DNA from: an uncultured Armatimonadota bacterium
GTDB taxonomy: Bacteria; Armatimonadota; Armatimonadia; Armatimonadales; Armatimonadaceae
Length of the DNA: 64,000 nucleotides
NCBI GenBank assembly: GCA_903910385.1
Contig: CAIVZM010000002.1
Location: 1-64,000 of the forward strand
Direction: 5' to 3'
Shown: in pieces, positions 53,364-62,203 of the stretch
How positions within the stretch are numbered: the stretch's first letter is position 1
Layout of the letters: the number at the start of each line of letters is the position of its first letter
Position numbers and translations under genes: made by a program
Notes under the pieces: model-generated
What the model saw: only the letters and a program-made list of their open reading frames with translations
Database searches by the model: none
Told to the model about the DNA's origin: nothing

Positions 53364-54881
53364 ATGAAATTGTTTCGCATTGCGGCGATTTTAGTCGTAG
53401 CGATCGCTGCAGGGGTATATGGGTGGCGGCAGTATTCGGCAAAAGTTTCCGCTAAACCGAAAATTGGACGAACGGTCACGGCAAAGAATGGTTCGATTTC
53501 AATCCTCGTATCGGAGACAGGCACTCTGGAACCGGTGACGCAAAATGAAGTCAAGTCCAAGGTGGCGGGTCGTGTGATGAAGATTTTTGTCAAGGAAGGT
53601 GATGAAATCAAGGCGGGCGATCCCATTGCGCTTATCGATCCTATTGAAGTGACAAGAGAAGTCGAACAGATCAAGGCGCAACTCTCCGCCGCACAGGCGG
53701 GTTATGAACAGTCGCGTCAAAACCTGAGCCTGACCATTCGACAAAACGAAATGTCGATCAAGCGCGCGGAAGCAGGTCTGACCGAATCGCAGGCGCGTCT
53801 TGCACAGACGACCGCCCCCAATCGCCGTCAGGACATTGAGCAGCAGGAAGCCGCCGTTCGTCGCGCAGAGTCGACTCTACTCAGATCAAAAGCCCAGTTA
53901 GCGGACTCGGAGCGTAACCTTGCTCGACAAAAAGCTCTTTCATTAAAAGGGTTCGTCGCTCAATCCGCTGTGGATTCCGCTCAGACCAATGTCGAAGTCC
54001 AGAAAGCTGATCTGGCGTCCTCGCAGACCGAACTCGCTTCCACCAAAGAGCGTCTTTCGCTGTTGATGGAAGGAACCCGGAAAGAAGATATCGTCGCCGC
54101 AAAAGCGCAGGTGGAAAGCGCCCGGATTGCTCTTGAGTCGGAGCGAACCAACGCAGCAAACGCACAATTAAGAGCAAGGGATGTAGAGCGTTCTCGTGCT
54201 CAGGTGGAGCAAATCCAGAATCAACTGGCGCAACAGCAAGTCCAGTTAAAGGAAACCAATATCGTCGCGCCTATTTCCGGTCAGGTCATTTCCAAATCGA
54301 TCAATGAAGGCGAACTGGTCGCATCCGCGACCGGAGGATTCGCACAGGGAGCGGTGCTGGTAAAAATCGCCGACCTCTCAAAAATGCAGGTGAAAGTCAA
54401 TATCAACGAAGTGGATGTCGCCCGATTGAAAGTCGGACTTCCTGCAAATATCCGCGTTGATGGTGTCAAGGGGCAGGTCTTCAAGGGAGTCGTCGCCTCG
54501 CTCGCGCCAGCCTCGATAGGGTCGAACTCAACAAGTTCCACCGGCAGTTCGGTCGTGCGTTTTGAAGTAAAGGTCGCGGTCACTACCCCGGATAATCGCC
54601 TCAGACCTGGAATGACTGCCGCCGTTGACATTGTTCTCGACCAGAAGGACAATATTTTGACACTTCCTGCGGAAGCATTGACCGCAGGTGATAAGGTTTC
54701 TTTCGTCACCGGTAATGTTCCGGATGAGGCAACCTCCCAAAAATCGGTAACGGTAGGTTTAAGAAACAATGCTGTCGTGGAAATAGTCTCGGGACTCAAG
54801 GCGGGAGATAAGGTTGAAGTGCCGAAAATAGACGCCAAGGATCGCCGGAAGATAAATTTCGATGGTCCTGACAACAAATAA
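53364..54881 (+). CDS. HlyD/MacA-type periplasmic adaptor protein
   Basis: Membrane fusion protein that links an inner-membrane pump to an outer channel. The 505-residue product from ATG 53364 has an N-terminal helix (about 5-22), a lipoyl-like half-motif (KSKVAGRVMKIFVKEGDEIKAGDPIALIDP), a long coiled-coil hairpin (about 105-275, many Gln and Ala), the second half-motif (VAPISGQVISKSINEGELV) and beta-barrel and membrane-proximal domains. The hairpin is longer than in MacA. The frame extends 43 codons upstream but without signal-like features. No pump ATPase, permease or outer channel gene is adjacent, so the adaptor is an orphan here. Confidence 0.9.
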   Translation: MKLFRIAAILVVAIAAGVYGWRQYSAKVSAKPKIGRTVTAKNGSISILVSETGTLEPVTQNEVKSKVAGRVMKIFVKEGDEIKAGDPIALIDPIEVTREVEQIKAQLSAAQAGYEQSRQNLSLTIRQNEMSIKRAEAGLTESQARLAQTTAPNRRQDIEQQEAAVRRAESTLLRSKAQLADSERNLARQKALSLKGFVAQSAVDSAQTNVEVQKADLASSQTELASTKERLSLLMEGTRKEDIVAAKAQVESARIALESERTNAANAQLRARDVERSRAQVEQIQNQLAQQQVQLKETNIVAPISGQVISKSINEGELVASATGGFAQGAVLVKIADLSKMQVKVNINEVDVARLKVGLPANIRVDGVKGQVFKGVVASLAPASIGSNSTSSTGSSVVRFEVKVAVTTPDNRLRPGMTAAVDIVLDQKDNILTLPAEALTAGDKVSFVTGNVPDEATSQKSVTVGLRNNAVVEIVSGLKAGDKVEVPKIDAKDRRKINFDGPDNK

Positions 54882-54919
54882 ACTCCTGCCATTAGTCATC
54901 ACCTGAAAGTCTCGTCCTG

Positions 54920-54954
54920 CCGTTTTCCATCTTTTCAAAAGAGGTGGGAAACGG
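54920..54954. other. Hairpin between adaptor and epimerase genes
   Basis: CCGTTTTCCATC pairs with GGTGGGAAACGG, extending through an A/T inner stem for about 14 pairs (several G-T). It lies just after the adaptor gene. No clear T-run follows, so it may be a weak terminator or an mRNA stabiliser. Confidence 0.45.
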
Positions 54955-55033
54955 TGTTCCGCTACCTATGCGTCGCCCTGAAGCGCGATTAGATAGATTG
55001 TACAGAGTTTCAAGAGCAAAGAGGGGAGGCGCT

Positions 55034-56149
55034 ATGAAGATTGCCGTGCAACTATTCAATGTCCCGATGCGAAATCCGTATCGTTCTGCGCAACGGGTAA
55101 CCACGATTGCACAAAATGTGCTGGTAACGGTAACGATAGCAAACGGCATTGAGGGATACGGCGAAAGCGCTCCTGCCACCTATGTTACCGGGGAAACGCA
55201 ACAGAGCGTGTATGAAGAAATTCAGCGCATCGCTCCCGCATTGGAAAAGCTGACGCCCGAAGAAGCTCTGAATTTCCTCGAAAACAATAATCTCGGGGCG
55301 GGTACGATCTGCGCTCTGGAAACTGCGATGAGCGATGTCGCAGCAAGAGAAGCGGGCGTACCGCTTTACCAGTACCTGAGACACGCTACATCGACGGAAA
55401 TGCTGGTTCTGGCGCATGCCACCGATTTGTCGTTGCCTATACTACCCCCTGATGAAGCGGCGATCCGAGCGGCGCAAGCGGCTAACGATGGATTCCGCTA
55501 TCTGAAAATCAAGGTGGGAAGCGCCGAGGGAGCGGAGGCGGATCGCGCACGGGTACGCGCTATCGCGGAGGCGGCTCCGAACGCCATTTTGCGTCTCGAT
55601 GGCAATCAGGGTTTTGATGCGGATGGCGCAGCCCGCTTTATCGCCTCCATCACCGATCTATTGCCACGGATTGAACTGTTCGAACAGCCCACGCCCGCCG
55701 CGGATGAAGTGCAACTCGCATTGATCCAGAGTAGGATACCGATTCCCGTCTATGCCGATGAAAGCGTCCACAATGCGGAAGACGCCCGTCGATTCATTGA
55801 AAGCGGAGTTTGCCGTGGCGTCGTGCTCAAACTCGCCAAATCGGGGCTATATGAAACCCGTCGTATTGCAGAAGCGGCGCATCGGGCAGGGGGCGGATGT
55901 CTGTTCGGATGCATGATGGAAACGCGGATCGGAATCAGCGCCGCCCTTCATCTTGTCATAGCTCTCGGCTCCCGTATCGTGCATCGATTGGACCTGGACG
56001 GTCATCTTCTGGTAAATGACGCCTCTCTCATCGACGGGGGCTTGACGCAAAATCGTGACACACTCTACGTTGCAGAAGGCGTTGTGGGACTGGGTCTGCA
56101 TCTGACAGCGCCAAAATCGGAAGTAACGGCTTCTGAGCCTGTGCTATAA
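55034..56149 (+). CDS. Dipeptide epimerase (L-Ala-D/L-Glu type, enolase superfamily)
   Basis: Probably epimerises L-Ala-D-Glu from recycled peptidoglycan to L-Ala-L-Glu. The 371-residue product from ATG 55034 (AGGGGAGG upstream) has the capping domain, then the muconate-lactonizing-type barrel: acid-base Lys in YLKIKVG, metal ligands in LRLDGNQGF, LFEQP and VYADESV, and the second Lys in VVLKLAKSGLYETRRI. The K-x-K and D-x-N/E-x-P/D-E-S pattern fits dipeptide epimerases such as YcjG/YkfB. The C-terminal DxD specificity motif is read at HRLDLDGHLL. It pairs functionally with the LD-carboxypeptidase at 36.8 kb, though not adjacent. Confidence 0.88.
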   Translation: MKIAVQLFNVPMRNPYRSAQRVTTIAQNVLVTVTIANGIEGYGESAPATYVTGETQQSVYEEIQRIAPALEKLTPEEALNFLENNNLGAGTICALETAMSDVAAREAGVPLYQYLRHATSTEMLVLAHATDLSLPILPPDEAAIRAAQAANDGFRYLKIKVGSAEGAEADRARVRAIAEAAPNAILRLDGNQGFDADGAARFIASITDLLPRIELFEQPTPAADEVQLALIQSRIPIPVYADESVHNAEDARRFIESGVCRGVVLKLAKSGLYETRRIAEAAHRAGGGCLFGCMMETRIGISAALHLVIALGSRIVHRLDLDGHLLVNDASLIDGGLTQNRDTLYVAEGVVGLGLHLTAPKSEVTASEPVL

Positions 56150-56150
56150 T
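56145..56150 (+). promoter_or_regulatory. Extended -10 (TGC-TATAAT) before HEXXH gene
   Basis: TGC-TATAAT overlaps the epimerase stop codon and lies 9 bases before the ATG at 56160. No Shine-Dalgarno is present. Confidence 0.55.
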
Positions 56151-56159
56151 AACGCCGTC

Positions 56160-57323
56160 ATGCTTTCGCGTTCATGTTTGCACTCATTTTTCGCTATTCT
56201 TCTTTCATTTTCCCTACTTTCCCTGACCGAGGCGGCTACGCCCCCTCGTGTCGTCTTTGATTTTCGTGAATTGATCACAACGTTGGGGCAGAGCGAAACG
56301 GATCGGTTGCCGGGAGGGTTCGCACTGGCTATTCCAGAAGGGGAAAGTCGAGAATCAGACCCGCGATTCGACCGGAGATATAACCGAATCGCTTACGTAT
56401 ACGGGCCGCATCGGGATGTTAAAGGCATTTTGCTGGGAATGAACGTCCGGGTTCACTACGACAAAGAAGATGAAACGATGGCGTTGCGAACGGCGCGTCT
56501 GGTAGCGCGTTTCTTGCGACTCCACAAAGAAAAGTTCGGTCACGAAGCGGTATTTCCCCGTGGAACGGAAGTCGCGGACATCTGGCTGTCACAGGTTGGG
56601 GGACGAGATGAAACGACGGGAGGGGAAACCTGGAATTCTCATATCTACGTTTATTCCGTTCAGGAAGACAGAACGCCAACGGAATGGGTTCGGACTTTAG
56701 CGCATGAATGGGGACATCTGACGCTACCTGCCGCAAGGGGTTTTTTCGCTCCTGAGAACGATGCCTCCGGTTATCTGGGCGAACGCCTCTTCTTCAAATG
56801 GATGAATATGGAGGGAACTCGTAACGCTGTCGCCGATGGAACGACCCCGGCATTGATCAAGGAGTATTGCGATAAGCAAGTGACCCCTCTGATAGACCGT
56901 TTTCAGGAATCCGGTCCCTCTTCGGCGCTTTTGGGCAAAATGACTGCAGACGGCATGGATTACTATATCGGTATGGCTCTCGCGTTCGATGACGCTTATG
57001 GGCCACGATTGACAGGACAGGCGCTTTTTTCTATTGATGGCGAGTCGCCGGAATATCTGTTGAAATCGATGAAGGAGGCGATCAGTCTCGGTGACCGTTT
57101 GATCGTGCGTCTTCCTGCCTGGACTCCTTTATCGAAAACCAACTACGCAGTTATCGGTAACGCTACCGGCAGTGTACAGGTGTCAAACCGTCCCCCATTC
57201 AGCGTCCGCAAATCAACGCCATTCTCTCTCAACGTGAAACAACCTGGGTGGAAGTCTTTACGCGTAGCCGATGGCGAGGTGACCACCATCATCTTGAGCC
57301 GTAATGGGGGAAGTATTCGTTGA
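56160..57323 (+). CDS. Secreted HEXXH protein, putative zinc metallopeptidase of unknown family
   Basis: I do not recognise a named family for this 387-residue protein. A signal peptide (about 1-25, ending LTEA) is followed by a domain with the zinc-type motif TLAHEWGHLTLP (H182, E183, H186). A Glu in SGYLGERLFF (E208) sits 22 residues after the second His, a plausible third ligand as in gluzincins. Before it comes YVYGPHRDVKGILLGMNVRVHYD and a helix pair; after about residue 320 a small beta domain (PFSVRKSTPFSLNV) ends the protein. It should act outside the cytoplasm. The stop overlaps the ispE start as TTGA. Confidence 0.7.
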   Translation: MLSRSCLHSFFAILLSFSLLSLTEAATPPRVVFDFRELITTLGQSETDRLPGGFALAIPEGESRESDPRFDRRYNRIAYVYGPHRDVKGILLGMNVRVHYDKEDETMALRTARLVARFLRLHKEKFGHEAVFPRGTEVADIWLSQVGGRDETTGGETWNSHIYVYSVQEDRTPTEWVRTLAHEWGHLTLPAARGFFAPENDASGYLGERLFFKWMNMEGTRNAVADGTTPALIKEYCDKQVTPLIDRFQESGPSSALLGKMTADGMDYYIGMALAFDDAYGPRLTGQALFSIDGESPEYLLKSMKEAISLGDRLIVRLPAWTPLSKTNYAVIGNATGSVQVSNRPPFSVRKSTPFSLNVKQPGWKSLRVADGEVTTIILSRNGGSIR

Positions 57324-58243
57324 ATTCGGTCGTAATCAATGCCCCTGTCAAAATCAACCTGACCCTGGACGTGTTTCCGCCGCGTGATGATGGATACCAT
57401 AATCTGGATTCCGTCGTTGCGGTGATGTCCTACCCCTTTGATGAATTGAAAGTTACGGCGCTTCCTGGAAAGCGGGTCGTTCGACTGATCACCAAAGCGA
57501 CAGACATTCCCAGAGACTCCAGTAATCTCGCCGTTCGCGCTGCGGAGATTTTTCTGGAACGGTTCATCCCCGGCGAAGAAGTGACGATCTGGATCAACCT
57601 CGCCAAAAGGTTACCTGTACAGGCGGGATTGGGCGGGGGGAGTAGTGACGCCGCCGCGACTCTGATAGCTTTATCACAAATTTATCCTGATGTGGCGTCA
57701 GAAAGCGCTTTGATGGATGCAGCGGCTTCGATTGGTTCTGATGTGCCGTTGTTTGTCTCGGTCAGAGAATCGGGCAATGGTATTGTGCGATTACAGGGGC
57801 GTGGGGAAATCGTCGAACGCATTTCCCGGTTTCCGGAGATTTTCGGTATTCTTGTCAAGCCAGCGGAAGGCGTCTCAACTGCATCTGCATATGCCGCACT
57901 CGATGCAGTCCCTCATCGCAAGTCAGGAGCGTCCACGATGACGCTCCTGACGGCGATTGAGTCCATGACGGAAGGTGCGGGCCTAACATCGTATCTCACG
58001 AATGACTTCGACTCCGTAATAGCAGACATTGTTCCATCTATAAAATCGATTTTTGTCTACTTAAAAGAAGCTGGAGCGCTGGCTCAGGTTTTATGCGGTA
58101 GCGGCAGTTGCGTCTTTGGTCTTTGTCGGGACTACGCCCATGCGCGTGAGTTGGCGAGAGCTCTAGCAGGGCGATTCGCCTGGGTGAAGATAACATCTAT
58201 GCCAGCCAGCCAGACCAAGATGCCAGGGGAAAACGCTGCATGA
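57320..58243 (+). CDS. ispE: 4-diphosphocytidyl-2-C-methyl-D-erythritol kinase
   Basis: GHMP kinase of the MEP isoprenoid pathway; phosphorylates CDP-methylerythritol with ATP. The 307-residue product shows INAPVKINLTLDVFPPRDDGYHNLDSVV with the catalytic Lys and Asp region, the ATP loop LPVQAGLGGGSSDAAATLIAL, IGSDVPLFV and the C-terminal GSGSCVFGL. The start is TTG at 57320, supported by GGGGGAAG upstream and by the conserved APVKINL spacing. It overlaps genes on both sides by 4 bases. Confidence 0.96.
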   Translation: MNSVVINAPVKINLTLDVFPPRDDGYHNLDSVVAVMSYPFDELKVTALPGKRVVRLITKATDIPRDSSNLAVRAAEIFLERFIPGEEVTIWINLAKRLPVQAGLGGGSSDAAATLIALSQIYPDVASESALMDAAASIGSDVPLFVSVRESGNGIVRLQGRGEIVERISRFPEIFGILVKPAEGVSTASAYAALDAVPHRKSGASTMTLLTAIESMTEGAGLTSYLTNDFDSVIADIVPSIKSIFVYLKEAGALAQVLCGSGSCVFGLCRDYAHARELARALAGRFAWVKITSMPASQTKMPGENAA

Positions 58244-59001
58244 TCGCTCTGATTCTCGCCGGAACCCGACCCGGAACCGTGAACCGTGCACAGACGCTTT
58301 TGTGCGGTCGCCCCATGATAAATTACGTCATTACGGCGTTACGGGGCGAGTCTGGTTCTGCGAGAAGTATCGTGGTGGCAGGTCTGGAAGCGGGCAAGTT
58401 TGAATCTGATGACGTTAAAGTGGTTTCCGGCGGTGCGGACATGGTAGATACGCTCTTAAACAGCGTCGCTACATTGTCGGAAGATACGGGCAGAATTCTG
58501 GTATCCACGGCGGATATACCTTTCCTGACCGCTCCGGCTGTCCGGGATTTTGTGGATCGCGCCAGTCGGTTCCCGGATGCGGATTTCCTGTATTCCGCTG
58601 TCATTGCAGACGTTTGCCGAACGGCATTTCCGGACATGAGGCGAACCACCTTGCGCGTGGCGGAAGGGGAATTCACCGGGGGTAATCTGGTGATGATCTC
58701 CCCTTCGTTCTTGCGGAGGAATGAAGCTACCATACGTGAGGCATGGGCGCAACGGAAGAGCGTTTTCGGACTAGCAAAGATGCTGGGTGCAGAGACGATG
58801 GCGCGATTTCTTTTCTCACGAATCTTTCCTTCCCTTCTTCCGATTTCCTATCTGGAACGAGCCGTCGGAAAAACGTTGGGAGGTGTTTCTGTTGGTCTGA
58901 TTGTTTCACCTTACCCGGAAATCGCCGCTGACTGCGACCGCACGGAAGACATCGTCTATGCAGAGCGCTGGCTGCAGAAAAAAGCGGAGGGAAAGATATG
59001 A
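58240..59001 (+). CDS. Nucleotidyltransferase-fold (MobA-like) protein
   Basis: A 253-residue cytoplasmic protein with the sugar/cofactor nucleotidyltransferase fold: MIALILAGTRP at the N-terminus, RILVSTADIPFLTAPAVRDFV with the metal-binding Asp, GGNLVMISPSFL and a C-terminal segment VSPYPEIAADCDRTEDI that recalls the usual D-x-D-T-P-E-D end of MobA proteins. The Gly-rich loop normally holding Arg and Lys reads LAGTRPGTVNRAQ, so substrate binding may differ. It sits exactly between ispE and gmk with ATGA overlaps; ispD would make sense there but the motifs do not fit IspD. True substrate unknown. Confidence 0.75.
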   Translation: MIALILAGTRPGTVNRAQTLLCGRPMINYVITALRGESGSARSIVVAGLEAGKFESDDVKVVSGGADMVDTLLNSVATLSEDTGRILVSTADIPFLTAPAVRDFVDRASRFPDADFLYSAVIADVCRTAFPDMRRTTLRVAEGEFTGGNLVMISPSFLRRNEATIREAWAQRKSVFGLAKMLGAETMARFLFSRIFPSLLPISYLERAVGKTLGGVSVGLIVSPYPEIAADCDRTEDIVYAERWLQKKAEGKI

Positions 59002-59615
59002 CCCAGTTCGAAAAGGTCTTAAAAGACGCTACCCAACCAAAAAAAGGGCGTCTTTTTGTTGTAAGCGGGCCATCCGGCGTCGGGAAAGATACGGTTCTCG
59101 ACGTTTTCCATCAAGCGCTTCCCGATGTTCAGCAATGTATCACCGTCAGTACAAGATCCATGCGGCCCGGCGAATCGGAAGGACACCCGTATTACTTTCT
59201 TACCGTCGATGAATTCCGTCAGAGGGTAGACAACGACGGTTTCCTTGAATACGCCATGGTAAATGGGAATTTTTATGGCACGCCGCGAGAATGGGTCGAG
59301 GAACGGCGATCTCAGGGGGTAGATGTTCTCCTGAAAATCGACGTGCAGGGCGGGTTGACTGTCCGTACCAAAGACCGAGAAGCGCGCTTGATATTTCTGA
59401 TGCCGCCTTCTGTGGAGGAATTAGAGCGCCGACTGCGGGCGCGATCTACGGAAACGGAAGACCAGATTGCAATACGACTTCTTGATGCACGAAGCGAATT
59501 GCAACAGATTCCAAACTATGATTACGCCGTCTTGAACGATGTCGTCGAAAACGCCGCCGATCAAATTCGCGCGATTGTCCTCGCCGAACGATGTCGGGTA
59601 AGCCACCAGGAATAA
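58998..59615 (+). CDS. gmk: Guanylate kinase
   Basis: Phosphorylates GMP to GDP with ATP. The 205-residue product shows the P-loop VVSGPSGVGKDTVLDVF (Asp where Ser or Thr usually follows GK, with Thr next), the GMP-binding STRSMRPGESEGHPYYFLTVDEF, LEYAMVNGNFYGTPREWVEE and LLKIDVQGGLTVR, followed by the lid Arg residues ELERRLRARSTETEDQIAIRL. It is coupled by ATGA to the preceding gene. rpoZ, which often lies between gmk and coaBC, is not present in the 65-base gap. Confidence 0.96.
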   Translation: MTQFEKVLKDATQPKKGRLFVVSGPSGVGKDTVLDVFHQALPDVQQCITVSTRSMRPGESEGHPYYFLTVDEFRQRVDNDGFLEYAMVNGNFYGTPREWVEERRSQGVDVLLKIDVQGGLTVRTKDREARLIFLMPPSVEELERRLRARSTETEDQIAIRLLDARSELQQIPNYDYAVLNDVVENAADQIRAIVLAERCRVSHQE

Positions 59616-59666
59616 ATAGGGGATTTTCTTACACCTGATAAGTCCTCAAACAAATATACAGTCAGG

Positions 59667-59672
59667 TAAAAT
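59667..59672 (+). promoter_or_regulatory. TAAAAT -10-like box before coaBC
   Basis: TAAAAT lies 8 bases before the ATG at 59681 with no Shine-Dalgarno. Confidence 0.45.
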
Positions 59673-59680
59673 CGAGTTTT

Positions 59681-60904
59681 ATGATATTTAAGGGAAAAAC
59701 GATTGTCCTTGGAGTGGGCGCGTCCATTTCCGCATATAAATCTGCGGATTTATGCTCCAAACTCGCTCAGGAAGGCGCGACCGTCTATCCCATTATTACT
59801 GAATCGGCGCTCAAGTTTGTAGGCGCCGCGACATTCTGGGGGTTGTCCGGGCAACCGGTGTCCACAGGGGTTTTCGAGGAGGCGTTCGGTCCGTCGGAAA
59901 TAGCGCACCTACGTTACGGCGAACTGGCGGATGTGATTGTCATCGCTCCGGCTTCTGCGGATTTGTTAGCGCGACTGGCGGGAGGCTTTTGCGACGATAT
60001 GCTCTCCGCTGTGGTCGTGGCGAATCCGGGCAAGCCGGTGTTGATCGCCCCTGCCATGAATACGCATATGTGGCAAAACCCGGCGACGCAGTGGAATCGA
60101 AGAACCCTCGAAAGACGAGGTTACATCTTCATCGAACCGGGTGTTGGGCGATTGGCGGAGGGAATTGTCGGCGCAGGGCGATTGGCGGAACCGGCGGAAA
60201 TTGTCGAGGTCATTCGTGAAACGCTGTTTCCCCGACGTGATCTGGAAGGGAAGCGCGTCCTCGTGACGGCGGGACCGACACGAGAAGCAATCGACCCGGT
60301 ACGCTACATCACAAATCGGTCGTCTGGAAAGATGGGCTATGCTATTGCGGAAGCGGCGGCGGCGCGTGGAGCTTATGTCACTCTGGTGAGCGGACCGACG
60401 CACTTGCCGCAACCTGCTGGTATCGCTGAGATGTACCGTGTAGGTTCGGCGGCGAATATGGCGGAGGCGGTCTTCGCTCGTTCTGATGCTCAGGATATAA
60501 TCGTCGCCTGTGCGGCGGTTGCGGACTACGCTCCAACGGCGACCGCATTGCAGAAAATTAAAAAATCCGGCGATGCAGATTTCGCTATCGCTCTGACTCC
60601 GACCATCGATATCCTGAAAGAGTTAGGCAGGCGAAAGCGTCCCGGACAAATTCTGATTGGTTTCGCCGCTGAAACCGAAAACATCGCCGCTAACGCGGAA
60701 AAAAAGCTTCACGAAAAGAACCTCGATTTGATTGTCGCCAATGATATTACGAAAGAGGGGGCAGGATTCGACACGGATACCAACATCGTCACTCTCTATC
60801 AAAAGCAAGGAGAGCCGGTGACGTTACCAATCATGTCGAAACGCGCCGTCGCGGATGCGATATGGAACAAGGTCAACGAAAATCTCCTCATGCCAAACAG
60901 ATAG
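59681..60904 (+). CDS. coaBC: Bifunctional phosphopantothenoylcysteine decarboxylase / synthetase
   Basis: Two steps of coenzyme A synthesis. The 407-residue product has the FMN-dependent CoaC half (about 1-185; VLGVGASISAYKSADLCSKL, APASADLLARLAGGFCDDMLSAVV, the APAMNTHMWQNPATQWN motif) and the CTP-dependent CoaB half (about 190-407; VLVTAGPTREAIDPVRYITNRSSGKMGYAIAEAA, VACAAVADYAP, KIKKS, GFAAETENI, LDLIVANDITKEGAGF). Length and order are standard. Confidence 0.97.
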   Translation: MIFKGKTIVLGVGASISAYKSADLCSKLAQEGATVYPIITESALKFVGAATFWGLSGQPVSTGVFEEAFGPSEIAHLRYGELADVIVIAPASADLLARLAGGFCDDMLSAVVVANPGKPVLIAPAMNTHMWQNPATQWNRRTLERRGYIFIEPGVGRLAEGIVGAGRLAEPAEIVEVIRETLFPRRDLEGKRVLVTAGPTREAIDPVRYITNRSSGKMGYAIAEAAAARGAYVTLVSGPTHLPQPAGIAEMYRVGSAANMAEAVFARSDAQDIIVACAAVADYAPTATALQKIKKSGDADFAIALTPTIDILKELGRRKRPGQILIGFAAETENIAANAEKKLHEKNLDLIVANDITKEGAGFDTDTNIVTLYQKQGEPVTLPIMSKRAVADAIWNKVNENLLMPNR

Positions 60905-61042
60905 GATTCATTTATGAACCAGATGGGCTATTGTCGGTTGATGTCAGTCAAATGGTACATGATTTGTAGAGAAATATTATCTCTGTGGGTGTAATCCGCC
61001 ATATCTAACTGTTCGATGACGGGCTTGTTCGACACATGGCGA

Positions 61043-62104
61043 TTATCCCGTAACGGCTCCTACCAACCAGAGTAAACGTGAGACACCGGCATTGGCGATC
61101 AATGTTTTTCGTTCTTCGGAGCGATTGGGAACGATATCCCATTTGGCGAAATACAGATTGTCCTTCGGATCGCGCAGGGTAAGGGCGAAATCGGCGTTCT
61201 TTCGAGCGCGATCCAGTAAGTACGGCTCTTTGATTTCCGTATACAGGTCAAGGAACGCTTCCACGAGATGGTGTGAGAAAAGCGCGTCATCTCGGAAAGC
61301 CTGTGTCTTCGGGTTGACAAAGATAGTCTCGGATGCGCGAGCGATACGCTTCGCTTCGTCCAGATACCATTTGTTGCCAGTAGCGCGGTACAACCCGAGG
61401 TCGGCGCGAAGCGCGAGAGCGGAGTTATAAGTCCACTGCGTCCGTTCGATCTTGCCTTCCAGAGAGATATTATCCCAGTATGCTCCGTTTGGCGCTTGCA
61501 ACGAGCGACTTTCCCATCCCTGGATGCTCTCCGCCCATTCGACATTTTTTCGTTTGTTATCGAAGGCCGATACTTGCAAAGCGGCGACAGCGGAAGGAGC
61601 GTTCGAGCAGGTGTTTTTGCTTTTATGGTCTTGACGCCAGTAAATGCCGCCGCCGAGTTTATCGTCCCAACCGGATAGGACATAACGCAACGTCTCGATT
61701 GCGCGATCCCGGTAACGTCGTTCACGGGTCAGCGCAAAGGCTTCCGCGAAAGTGAGAACCATCCAGGCGTTATCATCATAGTATTTGTCGCTGTTGCCCG
61801 GCGAGGATAGGTATGCGTCGTAGCCCCGGATCGGCGCCCTCGTATCCCAGTAATCGTTCAGACCTTCAAAAAAAGCGATTGCCAGAGGTGCATATTTTCG
61901 TGAATTCGCTCGGATTCCGCCGACCAGAGCGGAAAATTGGACGCCGTTCGCCCACATGAAATCATACGGAAGGGCTTTCTCATCCACCGGAAAAGACGCC
62001 CGGTATTTCCGGGCTTTCGGATCCCAGAAGTTTTCCTGAATCGCGTCGGTGAGGCGCTCGGCCTCTTGCTGATAGTTATTCGCCATGGTTTTACACAAAC
62101 ACAT
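61043..62104 (-). CDS. Glycoside hydrolase, GH76-like
   Basis: A 353-residue alpha-helical (alpha/alpha)6 barrel protein like GH76 endo-alpha-1,6-mannanases and relatives. The paired catalytic Asp motif of GH76 is seen in YYDDNAWMVL (about residues 113-122). Other helix-pair phrases are GGGIYWRQD and RTQWTYNSALALRADLGLYRATG. No signal peptide is visible at either possible start (62104, or 62086 beginning MANNYQQEAERL), so it may act on internal oligosaccharides or be exported in another way. The substrate is unknown. The gene is divergent from the amidohydrolase gene. Confidence 0.85.
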   Translation of the reverse strand: MCLCKTMANNYQQEAERLTDAIQENFWDPKARKYRASFPVDEKALPYDFMWANGVQFSALVGGIRANSRKYAPLAIAFFEGLNDYWDTRAPIRGYDAYLSSPGNSDKYYDDNAWMVLTFAEAFALTRERRYRDRAIETLRYVLSGWDDKLGGGIYWRQDHKSKNTCSNAPSAVAALQVSAFDNKRKNVEWAESIQGWESRSLQAPNGAYWDNISLEGKIERTQWTYNSALALRADLGLYRATGNKWYLDEAKRIARASETIFVNPKTQAFRDDALFSHHLVEAFLDLYTEIKEPYLLDRARKNADFALTLRDPKDNLYFAKWDIVPNRSEERKTLIANAGVSRLLWLVGAVTG

Positions 62105-62203
62105 TCAGCGAAACACCTTTCGTTTCCTCTCAAGAGAATTCTCTTTGAAGGTAACCGCTACCGAATCGGCGAAATGGATAGTGCACGACAGAGTGATGCA
62201 TAC

